Positions 1-8,913 of a stretch of 64,000 nucleotides of DNA are shown here, in pieces (the first letter of the stretch is position 1; each line of letters opens with the position of its first letter). The notes below the pieces were generated by a model. That model saw nothing but the letters and a program-made list of their open reading frames with translations, had not been told where the DNA came from and searched no databases. The DNA lies in the NCBI RefSeq assembly GCF_003013405.1, contig NZ_PXZL01000026.1:1-64000 (forward strand), written 5' to 3'. Source of the DNA: Brevibacillus formosus. Lineage in GTDB: Bacteria > Bacillota > Bacilli > Brevibacillales > Brevibacillaceae. A program made the translations under genes and the position numbers.

Positions 1-145
1 ACTTTAAGGGGTGCATTTCACAATTAAAATGGTCATGTCTGGGGCTTTTTATTGTTTGCGTTTGTTGGAGGTCAAAATGCCAAGGTTTCGATTCTAAAAA
101 TAAATTTGGAACCTCGGTAACTCGTTTAGGTTACAGTGTTCTGTG

Positions 146-1252
146 TCAGCTACGCTGGGACTGGGGTATTTTGCTTTGGTACTCCGCTCTTCGTAAAAAA
201 TCAACGGCACGGTCAGGGAAGTCCGTAAACACCCCGTCAACTCCTGCTGTGAAGTAGAACTGATCGAGCAATTCCTCGAAGCTTGCTGCATAGGCAGGGA
301 TTTCTCCTTTATCCGCTCGGAAGGTGTATGGATGCACTTCCAGGTCAGCTTCATGAGCCTCTTTGACAAGATTGGTAATGATCAGGTGGTCTCTCGTCGA
401 CTCTTCTTTGATGATCATCGGCTTCCATGGCCCTACGCCGTCTGCGTATTTCGAAATTTCTTTCATCGCCCCTTTTTCAAACATCCAATCGTAGTTGTAG
501 GGAGATGCCTTACCGTTTTCATAGATCATGGTTTCGTTCCAGCTGGTTTCTGCCATGAGCTGTACAAGCTTCACGTTCATATTCAAATGTGGATAGAGCT
601 CCGTGCGAATCCGTTTTGCTTCATTGGGGTCGAAAGTCTGTATGTACGCTTTGTCATTCTTGGATACATAACCGTACTTTTTCAACACCTGCAGCACTGC
701 GAGGCTGATGTCCTTTCCTTCGTGTCTGTGGAACCAAGGAGCTTTGATCTCTGAATAGATCCCTACGTTACGACCTGTGCTTTTGTTCATACCCTGGATG
801 AGTTCAATCTCTTCTTCTAGGGTGTGAACACTGAAGCTGGATTTCCAGAGAGGGAAGCGATCTGGATAGTTTTGCACCTGCTTGCCGTTTTCCGCTGTGA
901 AGACCTCTGTTGCTTTCAGTTTCTTGATCTCGTCAAGAGTGAAATCAATAACGTAATACCTGCCGTCTTTTCGTTTTCTATCAGGGTAGACCTCCGCTAC
1001 ATTGGTTACGCTGTCCAGATAATGGTCGTGCATGATAACCAGTTTGTTGTCCTTTGTCATGACCACGTCTTGTTCGATGTAGTCGACTCCCATCGCGTAA
1101 GCCATCGCTTTTGCGGGCAGCGTATGTTCCGGCAAGTATGCGCTCGCTCCGCGGTGGGCGATGACAATCTTATCCGCTTCGGCAAAGGATACGCTTCCAA
1201 AGCTTGTTGTAATTGCGAGAGCGGCTGCCAGGGATGTAACTAGTTTTTTCAT
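146..1252 (-). CDS. glpQ: Secreted glycerophosphodiester phosphodiesterase
   Basis: Predicted to hydrolyse glycerophosphodiesters outside the membrane to glycerol-3-phosphate plus an alcohol, feeding G3P uptake. About 368 residues. The ATG at 1252 follows GGAGGAGG and opens a typical signal peptide (MKK, hydrophobic stretch, cleavage near SFA-EA). The mature start carries the family motif HRGASAYLPEHT (catalytic His near 33), then E-x-D near 60-62 and MHDH near 74-77, the metal and second catalytic residues of GDPD enzymes. Length fits B. subtilis GlpQ rather than cytosolic UgpQ. The transporter GlpT lies about 6 kb away, with a matching promoter, cre site and leader, so the two probably form one regulon although they are not one operon. 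Confidence 0.92.
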   Translation of the reverse strand: MKKLVTSLAAALAITTSFGSVSFAEADKIVIAHRGASAYLPEHTLPAKAMAYAMGVDYIEQDVVMTKDNKLVIMHDHYLDSVTNVAEVYPDRKRKDGRYYVIDFTLDEIKKLKATEVFTAENGKQVQNYPDRFPLWKSSFSVHTLEEEIELIQGMNKSTGRNVGIYSEIKAPWFHRHEGKDISLAVLQVLKKYGYVSKNDKAYIQTFDPNEAKRIRTELYPHLNMNVKLVQLMAETSWNETMIYENGKASPYNYDWMFEKGAMKEISKYADGVGPWKPMIIKEESTRDHLIITNLVKEAHEADLEVHPYTFRADKGEIPAYAASFEELLDQFYFTAGVDGVFTDFPDRAVDFLRRAEYQSKIPQSQRS

Positions 1253-1275
1253 GTTCTGCCTCCTCCATTTGGATG

Positions 1276-1334
1276 AAAAAAAGATCCACAAATTTCACTG
1301 GTAGGTTATACCATACCAAATGAAATATTGTGAA
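1276..1334 (-). terminator. glpQ leader terminator (GlpP-type antitermination)
   Basis: On the minus strand, imperfect arms at 1314-1334 and 1285-1303 (core CACAA..ATTTCA..GGTA pairing TACC..TGAAAT..TTGTG) are followed by a run of seven T, all inside the untranslated leader of glpQ. A terminator between promoter and gene, preceded by a box shared with the glpT leader, fits GlpP/G3P-dependent antitermination known from B. subtilis glp operons. Readthrough control is inferred. Confidence 0.7.
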
Positions 1335-1350
1335 TCTCCTGATCTCCATC
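1331..1350 (-). promoter_or_regulatory. Conserved glp leader box upstream of glpQ
   Basis: The minus-strand 20-mer GATGGAGATCAGGAGATTCA matches the glpT leader (8912-8931) at 17 of 20 positions, at the same place: just 5' of and overlapping the leader terminator. This is the expected location of the GlpP RNA-binding site. The conservation is seen directly; assignment to GlpP is inference. Confidence 0.6.
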
Positions 1351-1373
1351 ACAAAAATATTATGTTGGTTACT

Positions 1374-1402
1374 AATGTAAGGGATAAAGAAAGCGCTGTC
1401 AA
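1374..1402 (-). promoter_or_regulatory. glpQ sigma-A promoter with overlapping cre
   Basis: On the minus strand TTGACA (1397-1402), a 17-bp spacer and TACATT (1374-1379). The cre-like sequence AGAAAGCGCTGTCA (plus strand 1388-1401; one base off the TGNAANCGNWNNCA consensus) covers the -35, as at glpT. Predicts CcpA repression. Confidence 0.65.
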
Positions 1403-1462
1403 CAAATAGTTGGCGGCTGCCCTTTTCAAGCAGAAATTTGAGATTCCATAAGTATTGCTGGA

Positions 1463-1507
1463 CAAAAAAACAGCAAGGCTGATCGCAGGACCAACCTTGC
1501 TGTTTTT
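1463..1507 (-). terminator. Terminator of the MarR/nitroreductase operon
   Basis: Arms ACAGCAAGG (1470-1478) and CCTTGCTGT (1495-1503), followed on the minus strand by a run of T, just after the monooxygenase stop codon. Confidence 0.8.
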
Positions 1508-1522
1508 CTCGTACATCACGAA

Positions 1523-1819
1523 TTACAACTTCACAGGCTCTCCTGCGAATACTTCCAATTCCATGGCTGCTGCAAAAAAGGAGGGGGCTTGCTTCACGAA
1601 AGCCTGAAAATGAGCGCTTGCATTGTGGGCCGCTACTGCGGCAGCGTCCTTCCACTTTTCTACCATGGTGTAGTGATATTCTTGCTCTGTGCTTTTCAGA
1701 AGGGTGTATCCCACATTTCCTTCTTCAGCTTGGCTTGCAGCAACCAGGGCTTTGGCCGCTTGAAGGAAGGCTGCTTCCTGTGCGGGTATCACTTGCAGAT
1801 GGGCATGTATAATAAGCAT
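1523..1819 (-). CDS. Antibiotic-biosynthesis-monooxygenase-domain protein (YgiN-like)
   Basis: A 98-residue single-domain protein with the ABM dimeric alpha-beta barrel pattern: N-terminal strand MLIIHAHLQVIP, central EEGNVGYTLLKS and the YHYTMVEKWKD strand typical of small quinol or heme-degrading monooxygenases. The lack of Asn-His heme ligands at IsdG positions favours a quinol/quinone oxygenase role, but the substrate cannot be read from sequence. It is the third gene of a MarR regulator-nitroreductase-monooxygenase operon (about 31 bp after the nitroreductase) and ends at a clear terminator. The set suggests defence against quinones or other electrophiles. Confidence 0.8.
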   Translation of the reverse strand: MLIIHAHLQVIPAQEAAFLQAAKALVAASQAEEGNVGYTLLKSTEQEYHYTMVEKWKDAAAVAAHNASAHFQAFVKQAPSFFAAAMELEVFAGEPVKL

Positions 1820-1850
1820 GGTTTTCTACCTTTCTTCCAACGAATTAGAA

Positions 1851-2489
1851 TTATTTCCAGGTTGTCACTGTCTCAACAGGGAGACGGTAAGATGGGTATC
1901 CTTCCTTGGCTGCTTTCCCGATACTGATCAGCATGATCGGTTGATAGCGATCCTTGTCCAAATCAAACGCTTCTGCTATTTGATCCTTTTCATAGCCGCC
2001 GATAGGGTTCGTGTCATAGCCGAATGAACGGGCAACCAGCATCAATTGCATGGATACGAGGCCGGCATCGATAAGATTGACATCCCGCAGGTCAGAAGCT
2101 GGTAAATTGGCGTAGTAAGGCTTTACGGCTTTCAACTGCATGTCCTTCACTTCCTGCGGCATGTATCCGAGCTCGACAGCTTTTCCAAATATCTCATCCA
2201 TATATTCCGCATTATTCATGTCGACGAATACGGCAATAACGGCGGAAGAGGTGAGTACCTGCGTCTTGTTGAAGCGTGCCAGCTCTGCAAGCTTTTCTTT
2301 CCCTTCTTGACTTTCGATCACCACAAAGCGCCAAGGCTGCATGTTGACCGAAGATGGAGCGCGTGTGGCTCCCGCTAGAATTTCAGTCATTTCCTCGCGG
2401 CTGATTTTTATTTCAGGATCATAAAGTTTGACAGAACGACGACCAAACGTGATTTCACGAAAATCATTGGTTCTTTGTACGGTGTTCAT
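1851..2489 (-). CDS. Nitroreductase family flavoprotein
   Basis: About 212 residues, FMN-dependent NAD(P)H oxidoreductase of the nitroreductase fold. Seen: N-terminal FGRRSVKLYDPE (FMN phosphate-binding RRS), APSSVNMQPWRFVVIE (second FMN segment) and GLVSMQLMLVARSFGYDTNPIGGY, the canonical cofactor/dimer motif. The ATG at 2489 (MNTVQ) has AAAGGAG at good spacing; a TTG at 2516 would run into the MarR stop and has no site. It follows the MarR gene by 27 bp and precedes the ABM monooxygenase. Probably reduces quinones, nitro compounds or azo compounds; exact substrate unknown. Confidence 0.88.
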   Translation of the reverse strand: MNTVQRTNDFREITFGRRSVKLYDPEIKISREEMTEILAGATRAPSSVNMQPWRFVVIESQEGKEKLAELARFNKTQVLTSSAVIAVFVDMNNAEYMDEIFGKAVELGYMPQEVKDMQLKAVKPYYANLPASDLRDVNLIDAGLVSMQLMLVARSFGYDTNPIGGYEKDQIAEAFDLDKDRYQPIMLISIGKAAKEGYPSYRLPVETVTTWK

Positions 2490-2516
2490 GTAAAAACAGA
2501 CTCCTTTCTGGAACAA

Positions 2517-2936
2517 TCAAATATTGTTTTGCATTCGTTTGAGAAAATCAGTTAAGACCTGCGTTTCATCCTCGCTGAAGCCTTCCAGAATCTGCTGGAT
2601 AAAATTTCGTTTCTCGCTTTTGTACCCTTCAATCCGATGATGTCCTTCTTCGGATAGACGAACGAAGGTTTCGCGGTTATCATTTGGATTTTTGTGTCGG
2701 GTTACCATACCATCCGCTTCCAGTTGCTTCAGGTGGCGTGTAATGGCAGCACTGTCGATATTGACGTGCTTTTGTAGCTGGGACTGATTGATTTCGTTGC
2801 ATTCGCAAAGGATTTGCAAGATCGAGAGACGAGTAGAGCTGATTCCGGTACAGCGTTCGAACTTGGGACTTATTTTATTGGTTAATCCGATGAGCAGATT
2901 CAGTATCTGCTCCTCTTCAAATGCCTTGCGTGTCAT
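2517..2936 (-). CDS. MarR family transcriptional regulator
   Basis: 139 residues with a winged helix-turn-helix: the recognition region NQSQLQKHVNIDSAAITRHLKQLEADGMVTR and the wing NPNDNRETFVRLSEEG are textbook MarR. One cysteine pair (FERC, ILCEC) could allow thiol sensing as in OhrR/MhqR, which is only a possibility. First gene of an operon with a nitroreductase and an ABM monooxygenase, preceded by GGGAGG. A 33-bp near-perfect inverted repeat about 100 bp upstream is the likely autoregulatory operator. Confidence 0.88.
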   Translation of the reverse strand: MTRKAFEEEQILNLLIGLTNKISPKFERCTGISSTRLSILQILCECNEINQSQLQKHVNIDSAAITRHLKQLEADGMVTRHKNPNDNRETFVRLSEEGHHRIEGYKSEKRNFIQQILEGFSEDETQVLTDFLKRMQNNI

Positions 2937-3031
2937 GAAAAATGCCTCCCGGGGGCAAGATGAATAGGAACTCAGTCATATATCCACAAGCAATGAGAAC
3001 ATACAGTCAGTTGAGCATGATGACTTGATGA

Positions 3032-3064
3032 TATTTGACGCATCAATAATTGATACATCAAATA
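3032..3064. promoter_or_regulatory. 33-bp inverted repeat, likely MarR operator
   Basis: Left arm TATTTGACGCATCAAT (3032-3047) and right arm ATTGATACATCAAATA (3049-3064) pair at 14 of 16 positions around a single central base. It lies 96 bp upstream of the MarR start, in the only space where that operon's promoter can be. The symmetry is plain; the binding partner is inferred. Confidence 0.65.
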
Positions 3065-3228
3065 ATATAGCATCTTATTTTAGCGTTTGCAACATATGGT
3101 CTCTGCAAAAGTCGCTGGGCTAACGGAGGTGATAGCAATTTGTTCAAGGTATCATCATGTTCTTCCTCAAAAAAAGACAGGACGGTATGGTCATAGCAGA
3201 AGTTAAGTGATTCATACGAAGAGGAAAT

Positions 3229-3258
3229 GGAGTAAGGGGAGAGGGGGCATCTTACTCC
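3229..3258 (-). terminator. Stem-loop after the ger operon
   Basis: Arms GGAGTAAG (3229-3236) and CTTACTCC (3251-3258) with a purine-rich loop, downstream of gerC. There is no clear T-tract on the minus strand, so it is a weak terminator or a processing hairpin. The rest of 3065-3294 shows nothing recognisable. Confidence 0.4.
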
Positions 3259-3294
3259 AATCGCAATTAATGGATAACAGAACGAAAGGAAGCT

Positions 3295-4509
3295 TCACTT
3301 GCTAGGTCCTGATGCGCCGAAATCAGTCATGGTCAGCTTTACGAAGTAAGTGATGGGTACGGTGCTGAATGTTTGGTCCCAATCTTTTTTTACTTTCTCC
3401 CACGTTTTTGGATACTCGATTCGCAAACGTTCTCCGAATCCAGCAACATCAGCATGGAGATTTTTTTGCATTTTTGCTGTGACACTCTTGACCAATTGCC
3501 GTACTTCCAATTCAGCCGCTTTTTCCACCCTTTTCAGGAATTCATTTTCAAAAGGATTTGCGTTCAACACCCAATTTTCAGACAAGCGTCCCTTCGAATT
3601 GATATGCACATCAAAGGAAATCTTGTTTCCGTCAACATGGGGAGTGATTTTGCTCTCCATGGTTTCGATCTCATAGATGATGAGTTGACCTGTCTCCTTG
3701 TCCAGGCTTCTCACTAGCCCTCCTTTACCTTTTCCGGTTATCCACGTTATGCCCTCCAAATCCATTTCGTTTAAAAATCCCGCCCATTTTTTTGTCTTTC
3801 CATTGATCACGGCTGCCCCTTCAAACTTTACTTCTTTGTCAGAAGCGGCTACATTTTGCAAGAGAAAGCTTGATTCGGAATTCAACTTGGCGGTTAATTT
3901 GGCGAGTGACACAGGAGGTAAAATTTTGGCTGTTCGGCTTCGGTTATCTACGATTCCAAGCAATTTCAGAGCTGGCAATTCTCCAGGTTTTTTGGTTTCC
4001 AAGACATGGCGGGCATTCCCGTTACAAACCAATACCAAGCAGCTTGGACGTATTTCGTTATCTCGCAGAAATAGATCCAGCAAAGATTCCAAACGATGTG
4101 TGCGTAACAGAGCCTCGCTAATCACAATGATTTTTAAGTGCGGGCTGAACAAGGGGGCATCATGACTCAATGAAAATTCACGGATGATTGGAAGAATAGA
4201 TTCACCGGTTTGGGACGCATTCAAATATGCTTTTTGTTGTGGTCCTGCCGAACTGCTTTCTTTGCTTGTTGCTTTTGGGTTAATAAATTGATAAGTCATG
4301 GTGATTGTGTCAACGTGAGGAGGGCTCTTTCCTTGCTTTTCCAGCTTTTTTTCAACATTTGATTTGTTGCCGACATCCAATGCTAAACCGATGCCCATAC
4401 CCATCTTGTCGATATCCTGGCTGCTCCAGCATCCGGTCAGTAAGAAGAGCAGGAAAACAGATAACGATGTCAAGAGGAGGAGCCGCTCACGATGATGACT
4501 TTGCTTCAT
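3295..4509 (-). CDS. Ger(x)C family germinant-receptor lipoprotein
   Basis: 404 residues. A lipoprotein signal (basic start, hydrophobic core, lipobox LLTGC with Cys at 27) is followed by the Ger(x)C N-terminal domain (CWSSQDIDKMGMGIGLALD) and the C-terminal domain with EYPKTWEKVKKDWDQTF, a hallmark of this family. It is the C subunit of a nutrient germinant receptor of the spore inner membrane. The start overlaps the end of the B-subunit gene by 23 bp, indicating coupled translation. The nutrient recognised cannot be predicted. Confidence 0.93.
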   Translation of the reverse strand: MKQSHHRERLLLLTSLSVFLLFLLTGCWSSQDIDKMGMGIGLALDVGNKSNVEKKLEKQGKSPPHVDTITMTYQFINPKATSKESSSAGPQQKAYLNASQTGESILPIIREFSLSHDAPLFSPHLKIIVISEALLRTHRLESLLDLFLRDNEIRPSCLVLVCNGNARHVLETKKPGELPALKLLGIVDNRSRTAKILPPVSLAKLTAKLNSESSFLLQNVAASDKEVKFEGAAVINGKTKKWAGFLNEMDLEGITWITGKGKGGLVRSLDKETGQLIIYEIETMESKITPHVDGNKISFDVHINSKGRLSENWVLNANPFENEFLKRVEKAAELEVRQLVKSVTAKMQKNLHADVAGFGERLRIEYPKTWEKVKKDWDQTFSTVPITYFVKLTMTDFGASGPSK

Positions 4510-5596
4510 GCTTACCCACCTTCAAGCGAGAAATAATAAGAAGGAGAAGGGGCAGTATGCCAAATAAGAAAATGGAAGCATTGCCCACAAAATCTCCAAG
4601 TGCAAATACGCCATTGATTTCTTTCGGAGTCATCGTGATGATGTAGATAACAGGCAGCAATCCAAATAGAAACGGCTCAATATTTTTCTTGAGGAGCTGG
4701 GCGAGGCCTAGGGCGGCTGAGTAGTAAGCCAACGTGAAAGTAGAAAAGATTTGCATAATCCATAATACGAGCAGCAACGATTCAAACCGTTCAAAGAGTA
4801 AACCGGTAATTTCAAAGCTTCGTATGAGATCAATGGTCGGCCATGTCCTTGTGACGACTCCATCGATTGAAAATGCCCCAATGACCATCACGACTGTGAT
4901 CAGGTAAAAGATCAACGAGGCGCTAATTCCCACCACAACGGCTTTCACGGCTTTGTTTGGCTGTCTCATGTATACCACCAGAATCATCATTATTTCAAAA
5001 CCGGTATAAGCGAGCGCAGTTGGTTTAATCCCATCGAACACCGGTTTCCACCCCAGCCCCAATACGGGACGAAGATGATCGATTTCAAAAATTTTTATGC
5101 TCATCAAGGAAACCACCAAAAAAAAGAGGACAGTAATTGGCAAGATAATCTCAAGCATACGGGCGAGACAATTGATGCCACCTACGACAAGATAAAGAGC
5201 AACCCACAAAAATACCATAACAATGGCCCACGTTGGGGTTTTCTCCAGCAAGTAAAAGGTTGTTACTTCAGCCATAGATCGGACTTGAAGAGATGAGGTT
5301 AAACAAAAATAACAGATGATAAGAAGACTGAGTATCCTTCCAACCCATTCCCCTGCAATCTCCTGGCTGTATTCAAAAAACGTTTTATCAGGGAACCGCT
5401 GGCTTAATTTTACAATGATTATCCCAGTGAACATTGCGAGTAAACCGCCAATAAGGACACTTATCCAAACATCCGGTGTCTTTGCTTTTTCCACTGAGAT
5501 TCTAGGCAGGGTAAGGATTCCCGCTCCCAGTATAAAGTTGATGATGATCACTGCTGTTTGCGAGGTGGTGATCCGATCATTTCGGGTGGGTATCAT
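4487..5596 (-). CDS. Ger(x)B family spore germination permease
   Basis: 369 residues with about ten hydrophobic segments, GerAB/amino-acid permease family: the start TTSQTAVIIINFILGAG matches the first helix of GerAB proteins. It is the integral-membrane B subunit, thought to bind the germinant. I prefer ATG at 5596 (MIPTRND), which has AAGGTG upstream; the GTG at 5608 has none. It lies about 28 bp after gerA and overlaps gerC. Confidence 0.92.
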   Translation of the reverse strand: MIPTRNDRITTSQTAVIIINFILGAGILTLPRISVEKAKTPDVWISVLIGGLLAMFTGIIIVKLSQRFPDKTFFEYSQEIAGEWVGRILSLLIICYFCLTSSLQVRSMAEVTTFYLLEKTPTWAIVMVFLWVALYLVVGGINCLARMLEIILPITVLFFLVVSLMSIKIFEIDHLRPVLGLGWKPVFDGIKPTALAYTGFEIMMILVVYMRQPNKAVKAVVVGISASLIFYLITVVMVIGAFSIDGVVTRTWPTIDLIRSFEITGLLFERFESLLLVLWIMQIFSTFTLAYYSAALGLAQLLKKNIEPFLFGLLPVIYIITMTPKEINGVFALGDFVGNASIFLFGILPLLLLIISRLKVGKHEAKSSS

Positions 5597-5624
5597 TTTG
5601 GGCTTCACCTTCTATACTGAGTGG

Positions 5625-7118
5625 CTATCCTTTGCGAGTCGGCTCTTTCGTATGCAGCATTTTTGGACGGCGTTTCATCATCATGAGTGGCATGCGCACC
5701 ATAAAATCTTTCCAATCGCTTAACCGATAGGGAACAGCAGGAGTAACATAAGGTACACCAAAACTTTTTAGTTTTACCAAATGACTCGTAAGCAAGAGAA
5801 AAAACAAAATCACTCCGTACAATCCAAACATGGCTGCGGAGAACATGACCAAAAACCGAATGAGACGTAAGGAAATACCCAGGTTGTATGACGGAATGGC
5901 AAAAGAGGAAATAGCAGTGACAGCCACGACGATTACCATAATTGGGCTGACAATACCTGCTTGTACTGCGGCTTGACCAATAATCAGTCCACCGACAATC
6001 CCAATGGCAGGGCCGATTGGTTTCGGCAATCGAAGACCGGCTTCTCTCATAATCTCGATGGAAACTTCCATGATCAGTGCCTCCAACAGAGCGGGAAATG
6101 GAACTCCTTGTCGAGTGCCGATGATGGAAATAGCCAATTCGGTAGGAATCAACCCTTGGTGAAATGAGATAAAGGAAATATAGAGGGCCGGTATAAGCAA
6201 GGAAGCAAAGGCAGTGAAAAAGCGCAACAAGCGAATGAATGTGCTTGGAATCCAGCGCTCATAATAGTCTTCAGGCGATTGCAGGAGCATGCTGAACGTA
6301 ACCGGAACGATTAAGGCAAAAGGAGTACCATCGAGCAAGATGGCCACTCGTCCTTCCAGTAATGCACTGATGACGCGGTCAGGCCGTTCTGTGCTCTGCA
6401 CCTGCGGGAATGGGCTGAGATAATTATCTTCAATAAATTGCTCCACATAGCCGGATTCCGGCACATGGTCAATTTTAATTTTCGTAATTCGGTTTTTTAC
6501 TTCTTCAACCAACGCGGGATTCGCAATCTCTTTCATATAGGCGATAATCAGCTCTTTTTTTGCACGCTCGCCCACCTGAAATTTTAGGAAGAGAAGATCT
6601 CCATTTTCACCGTGTCTCCGCAAGAGGGCGGTATTTTCGCTTAACGTTTCCGTGAAGCCTACTCTAGGGCCTCTAACCAAAGATTCTGAGACAGGTTCAT
6701 CTATATTTCTTGTTTTTACTTTTACAGTATTAAGAAGGAGAGCATTTGCGGCCCCTTCAATCAATAGTGCCGTGAAGCCAGTCAATACTTTTGTCCTCAG
6801 ATCGTATACATCCCGGCATTCCAGTATTTCATGGATGGAAAGCACATGATTGATGAAAAACTCTTTGGAACCAGAAACGTCCCCGGAAGAATTCTCCTGT
6901 ACCATCACTGCCACAGAATCATTCATGAGCGTTTTCAGAATAGTATTATCGATGAGATCCCGATCGGATAACCCATCTACAAAAATAATGGAAGCACGAA
7001 TGGCAGTCTGTCCGAAAGAAAATTCGCGGATATGCACATCTGCGTTTTGGCCGATTTCCTGACGGATAAGATTCAAATTCGATAGGTAATCGTCTGTAAA
7101 TGGAGCGATACTTTCCAT
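5625..7118 (-). CDS. Ger(x)A family spore germination protein
   Basis: 497 residues, full length for the A subunit of a germinant receptor. A soluble N-terminal half ([25 protein letters not shown] region, then [22 protein letters not shown]) precedes a membrane half with [26 protein letters not shown] and [10 protein letters not shown] motifs, all characteristic of GerAA. Its ribosome site GGAGGAAGAG sits inside the end of the preceding 41-codon gene, five bases before which stops, so translation is likely coupled. Expected in the spore inner membrane, expressed in the forespore. Confidence 0.94.
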   Translation of the reverse strand: MESIAPFTDDYLSNLNLIRQEIGQNADVHIREFSFGQTAIRASIIFVDGLSDRDLIDNTILKTLMNDSVAVMVQENSSGDVSGSKEFFINHVLSIHEILECRDVYDLRTKVLTGFTALLIEGAANALLLNTVKVKTRNIDEPVSESLVRGPRVGFTETLSENTALLRRHGENGDLLFLKFQVGERAKKELIIAYMKEIANPALVEEVKNRITKIKIDHVPESGYVEQFIEDNYLSPFPQVQSTERPDRVISALLEGRVAILLDGTPFALIVPVTFSMLLQSPEDYYERWIPSTFIRLLRFFTAFASLLIPALYISFISFHQGLIPTELAISIIGTRQGVPFPALLEALIMEVSIEIMREAGLRLPKPIGPAIGIVGGLIIGQAAVQAGIVSPIMVIVVAVTAISSFAIPSYNLGISLRLIRFLVMFSAAMFGLYGVILFFLLLTSHLVKLKSFGVPYVTPAVPYRLSDWKDFMVRMPLMMMKRRPKMLHTKEPTRKG

Positions 7119-7123
7119 CTATA

Positions 7124-7249
7124 TCACTCTTCCTCCGTTGTACGAATCCAATGAAATAATCTTGAAATCGCATAAGGAACAAGAAAAACGACTGCGGCTT
7201 GAATAAAAACTGGCCAGGCAGGAAGATTTGAAACAATTGTTTTCCACAT
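7124..7249 (-). CDS. 41-residue single-span membrane peptide leading the ger operon
   Basis: ATG at 7249 with a perfect AAAGGAGG seven to eight bases upstream; 41 codons then TGA at 7124, five bases before the gerA start. The protein begins MWKTIVSNLP, has one hydrophobic span (WPVFIQAAVVFLVPYAISRL) and ends in a charged tail RTTEEE. Too short for usual ORF cut-offs. Small D subunits (usually about 70-80 residues, two spans) accompany some germinant receptors; this peptide is shorter and I do not claim it is one. Position, ribosome site and coupling make it a convincing gene. Confidence 0.75.
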   Translation of the reverse strand: MWKTIVSNLPAWPVFIQAAVVFLVPYAISRLFHWIRTTEEE

Positions 7250-7398
7250 GGTTTTCCTCCTTTGCAGCTTCATTACAGTCGTAAAATGAACTTGTCCTAT
7301 TTTGTTCTAGCATGGCAATTCTTATTCCAATCAGCTGGAAAATGTGGTATTCAATGTTCAGGTTAGGCCACTCTGGATCGGGGGAATCGGTTCTGATA

Positions 7399-7441
7399 AA
7401 AAAGAAGGATAAAAATCACAACGATTTTCATCCTTCTTTTT
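7399..7441. terminator. Bidirectional-looking terminator after glpT
   Basis: Arms 7399-7417 and 7423-7441 pair at 18 of 19 positions (AAAAAGAAGGAT.AAAATC), with A/T tracts on both sides. It terminates glpT on the minus strand. The space 7250-7398 also holds the ger promoter; I see a CATTTTA at 7288-7282 (minus) resembling a sigma-G -10 but no convincing -35. Confidence 0.8.
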
Positions 7442-7447
7442 GCTATA

Positions 7448-8812
7448 TTAATGATTTTTAACGACTTCCTGCCCCCGTACATTCCAAGTAAGGGCAAAAA
7501 CAAGAGCAGCCAATGCGCACGAACCTGTCAGCAACATAAATCCTGCATCCCAGCCAGAAGCATCAACAATAACCCCCATCAATGCGTTCGCTGTGACTGT
7601 ACCGCCCAGGTAACCAAACAGACCCGTCAGCCCTGCAGCGGTTCCGGCAGCCTTTTTCGGAACAAAATCAAGGGCTTGCAAACCAATCAGCATGACTGGA
7701 CCGTAAATCAGGAAACCGATAGCGATCAGGCAAATCATATCGACCACGGAATTTCCTGGTGGGTTGAACCAGTAGACCAGAACAGCGATCAATACGCCGA
7801 GCATAAAGACAAACCCTGCGGGTCCACGGCGGCCCTTGAACAATTTATCGGACAGCCAGCCGCACAGGAGCGTTCCCGGGATACCTGCCCATTCGTACAG
7901 GAAGTAGGCAACGCTCGACTTGTTCATATCAAAGCCTTTTTCCTCACTCAAATAGGTCGGCGCCCAGTCCAGAACGCCGTAACGGACGAAGTAGACGAAG
8001 ATGTTGGCAATCGCGATTGCCCAAACCCATTTGTTGTTCAATACATATTTGAAAAGGATTTCTTTTGTGGAGAATTCTGTTTCAAACGTTTTCTTTTCTT
8101 TGTTTGGATAGTCATTGCGATATTCTTCGATAGGCGGCAGGCCGACTGACTGCGGAGTATCGCGAATTAAGAAATACGTAATGAATGCAAAGACAATGGC
8201 AACCAGAGCAGGCAGGGTAAATACACCTTCATACCCGGAAGAGGTATTACCCGTAAGTCCAGTAAACATCGCTGCACCTGCAACAGCGAGGGGGGCCATC
8301 AAGCCTCCGCCCACGTTATGGGCTACATTCCAAATGGCTGTTTTGTTACCTCTTTCACTTACACTAAACCAGTGTACGAGGACACGCCCGGATGGAGGCC
8401 AGCCCATACCCTGGAACCAACCGTTCAGGAACAGCATCACAAACATGATCGTGACGGATGAGGTGAAGTAAGGAACAACCCCCATCAATAAACTGATAAG
8501 TGCAGAAAGAATCAAACCGGCAGGCAAGAACATTCGCGGGTTGCTTCGGTCTGAAAAAATGGCCATTACAAACTTGCTGATCCCGTAGGAAATCGAAATG
8601 GCCGATAACGCAAAACCGAGCTCTGATTTTGTAAATCCTTCTTCAATCAAATAAGGCATGGCGAGTGAGAAGTTTTTGCGGATGAGATAGTACGCCGCAT
8701 AACCGATGAAGATTCCGAGAAACACTTGAAGCCTGAGTTTTTTATACTCAGAATCAATTTGTTCGTCAGGCAATCTGTCAATAGGCGGTGCAGGCTTAAA
8801 CAGTTTGAGCAT
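7448..8812 (-). CDS. glpT: Glycerol-3-phosphate:phosphate antiporter
   Basis: 454 residues, about twelve spans, organophosphate:phosphate antiporter branch of the major facilitator superfamily. The first helix carries [15 protein letters not shown], whose Arg is the conserved substrate-phosphate ligand; [23 protein letters not shown] and [10 protein letters not shown] are GlpT/UhpT hallmarks. It imports G3P released by GlpQ. ATG at 8812 follows GGGGGAGGAATAAG. Unlike B. subtilis glpTQ, glpQ is not adjacent, but both genes carry the same promoter, cre and leader arrangement. Confidence 0.93.
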   Translation of the reverse strand: MLKLFKPAPPIDRLPDEQIDSEYKKLRLQVFLGIFIGYAAYYLIRKNFSLAMPYLIEEGFTKSELGFALSAISISYGISKFVMAIFSDRSNPRMFLPAGLILSALISLLMGVVPYFTSSVTIMFVMLFLNGWFQGMGWPPSGRVLVHWFSVSERGNKTAIWNVAHNVGGGLMAPLAVAGAAMFTGLTGNTSSGYEGVFTLPALVAIVFAFITYFLIRDTPQSVGLPPIEEYRNDYPNKEKKTFETEFSTKEILFKYVLNNKWVWAIAIANIFVYFVRYGVLDWAPTYLSEEKGFDMNKSSVAYFLYEWAGIPGTLLCGWLSDKLFKGRRGPAGFVFMLGVLIAVLVYWFNPPGNSVVDMICLIAIGFLIYGPVMLIGLQALDFVPKKAAGTAAGLTGLFGYLGGTVTANALMGVIVDASGWDAGFMLLTGSCALAALVFALTWNVRGQEVVKNH

Positions 8813-8859
8813 CTTATTCCTCCCCCTAGGTGATTTCTAACAAAGATGGAGATGCACGT

Positions 8860-8913
8860 AAAAAAACCCATACTTTAATGGCGCTTTCAAAAATGAAAGT
8901 GCCAAAAAGTATG
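8860..8913 (-). terminator. glpT leader terminator (GlpP-type antitermination)
   Basis: On the minus strand arms 8894-8913 and 8869-8889 form a long stem (CATACTTT...AAAGTATG with inner GGCACTTTCA/TGAAAGCGCC), followed by GGGTTTTTTT at 8868-8860. It sits between promoter and start codon, so default transcription should stop here unless antiterminated. Confidence 0.75.

Noticed and set aside
1-145. Short ORF MPRFRF with good SD near 77
   Set aside because: Six codons, no context; the adjacent gene is outside the window, so no role can be argued.
94-369. ORF of 91 codons antisense to glpQ
   Set aside because: Lies over the glpQ 3' end, low-complexity, no ribosome site.
332-1243. Two plus-strand ORFs inside glpQ
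   Set aside because: Antisense shadows of a gene with clear catalytic motifs.
7119-7313. 64-codon minus ORF upstream of gerA
   Set aside because: Shares sequence with the 41-codon gene in another frame; the latter has the AAAGGAGG and a membrane span.
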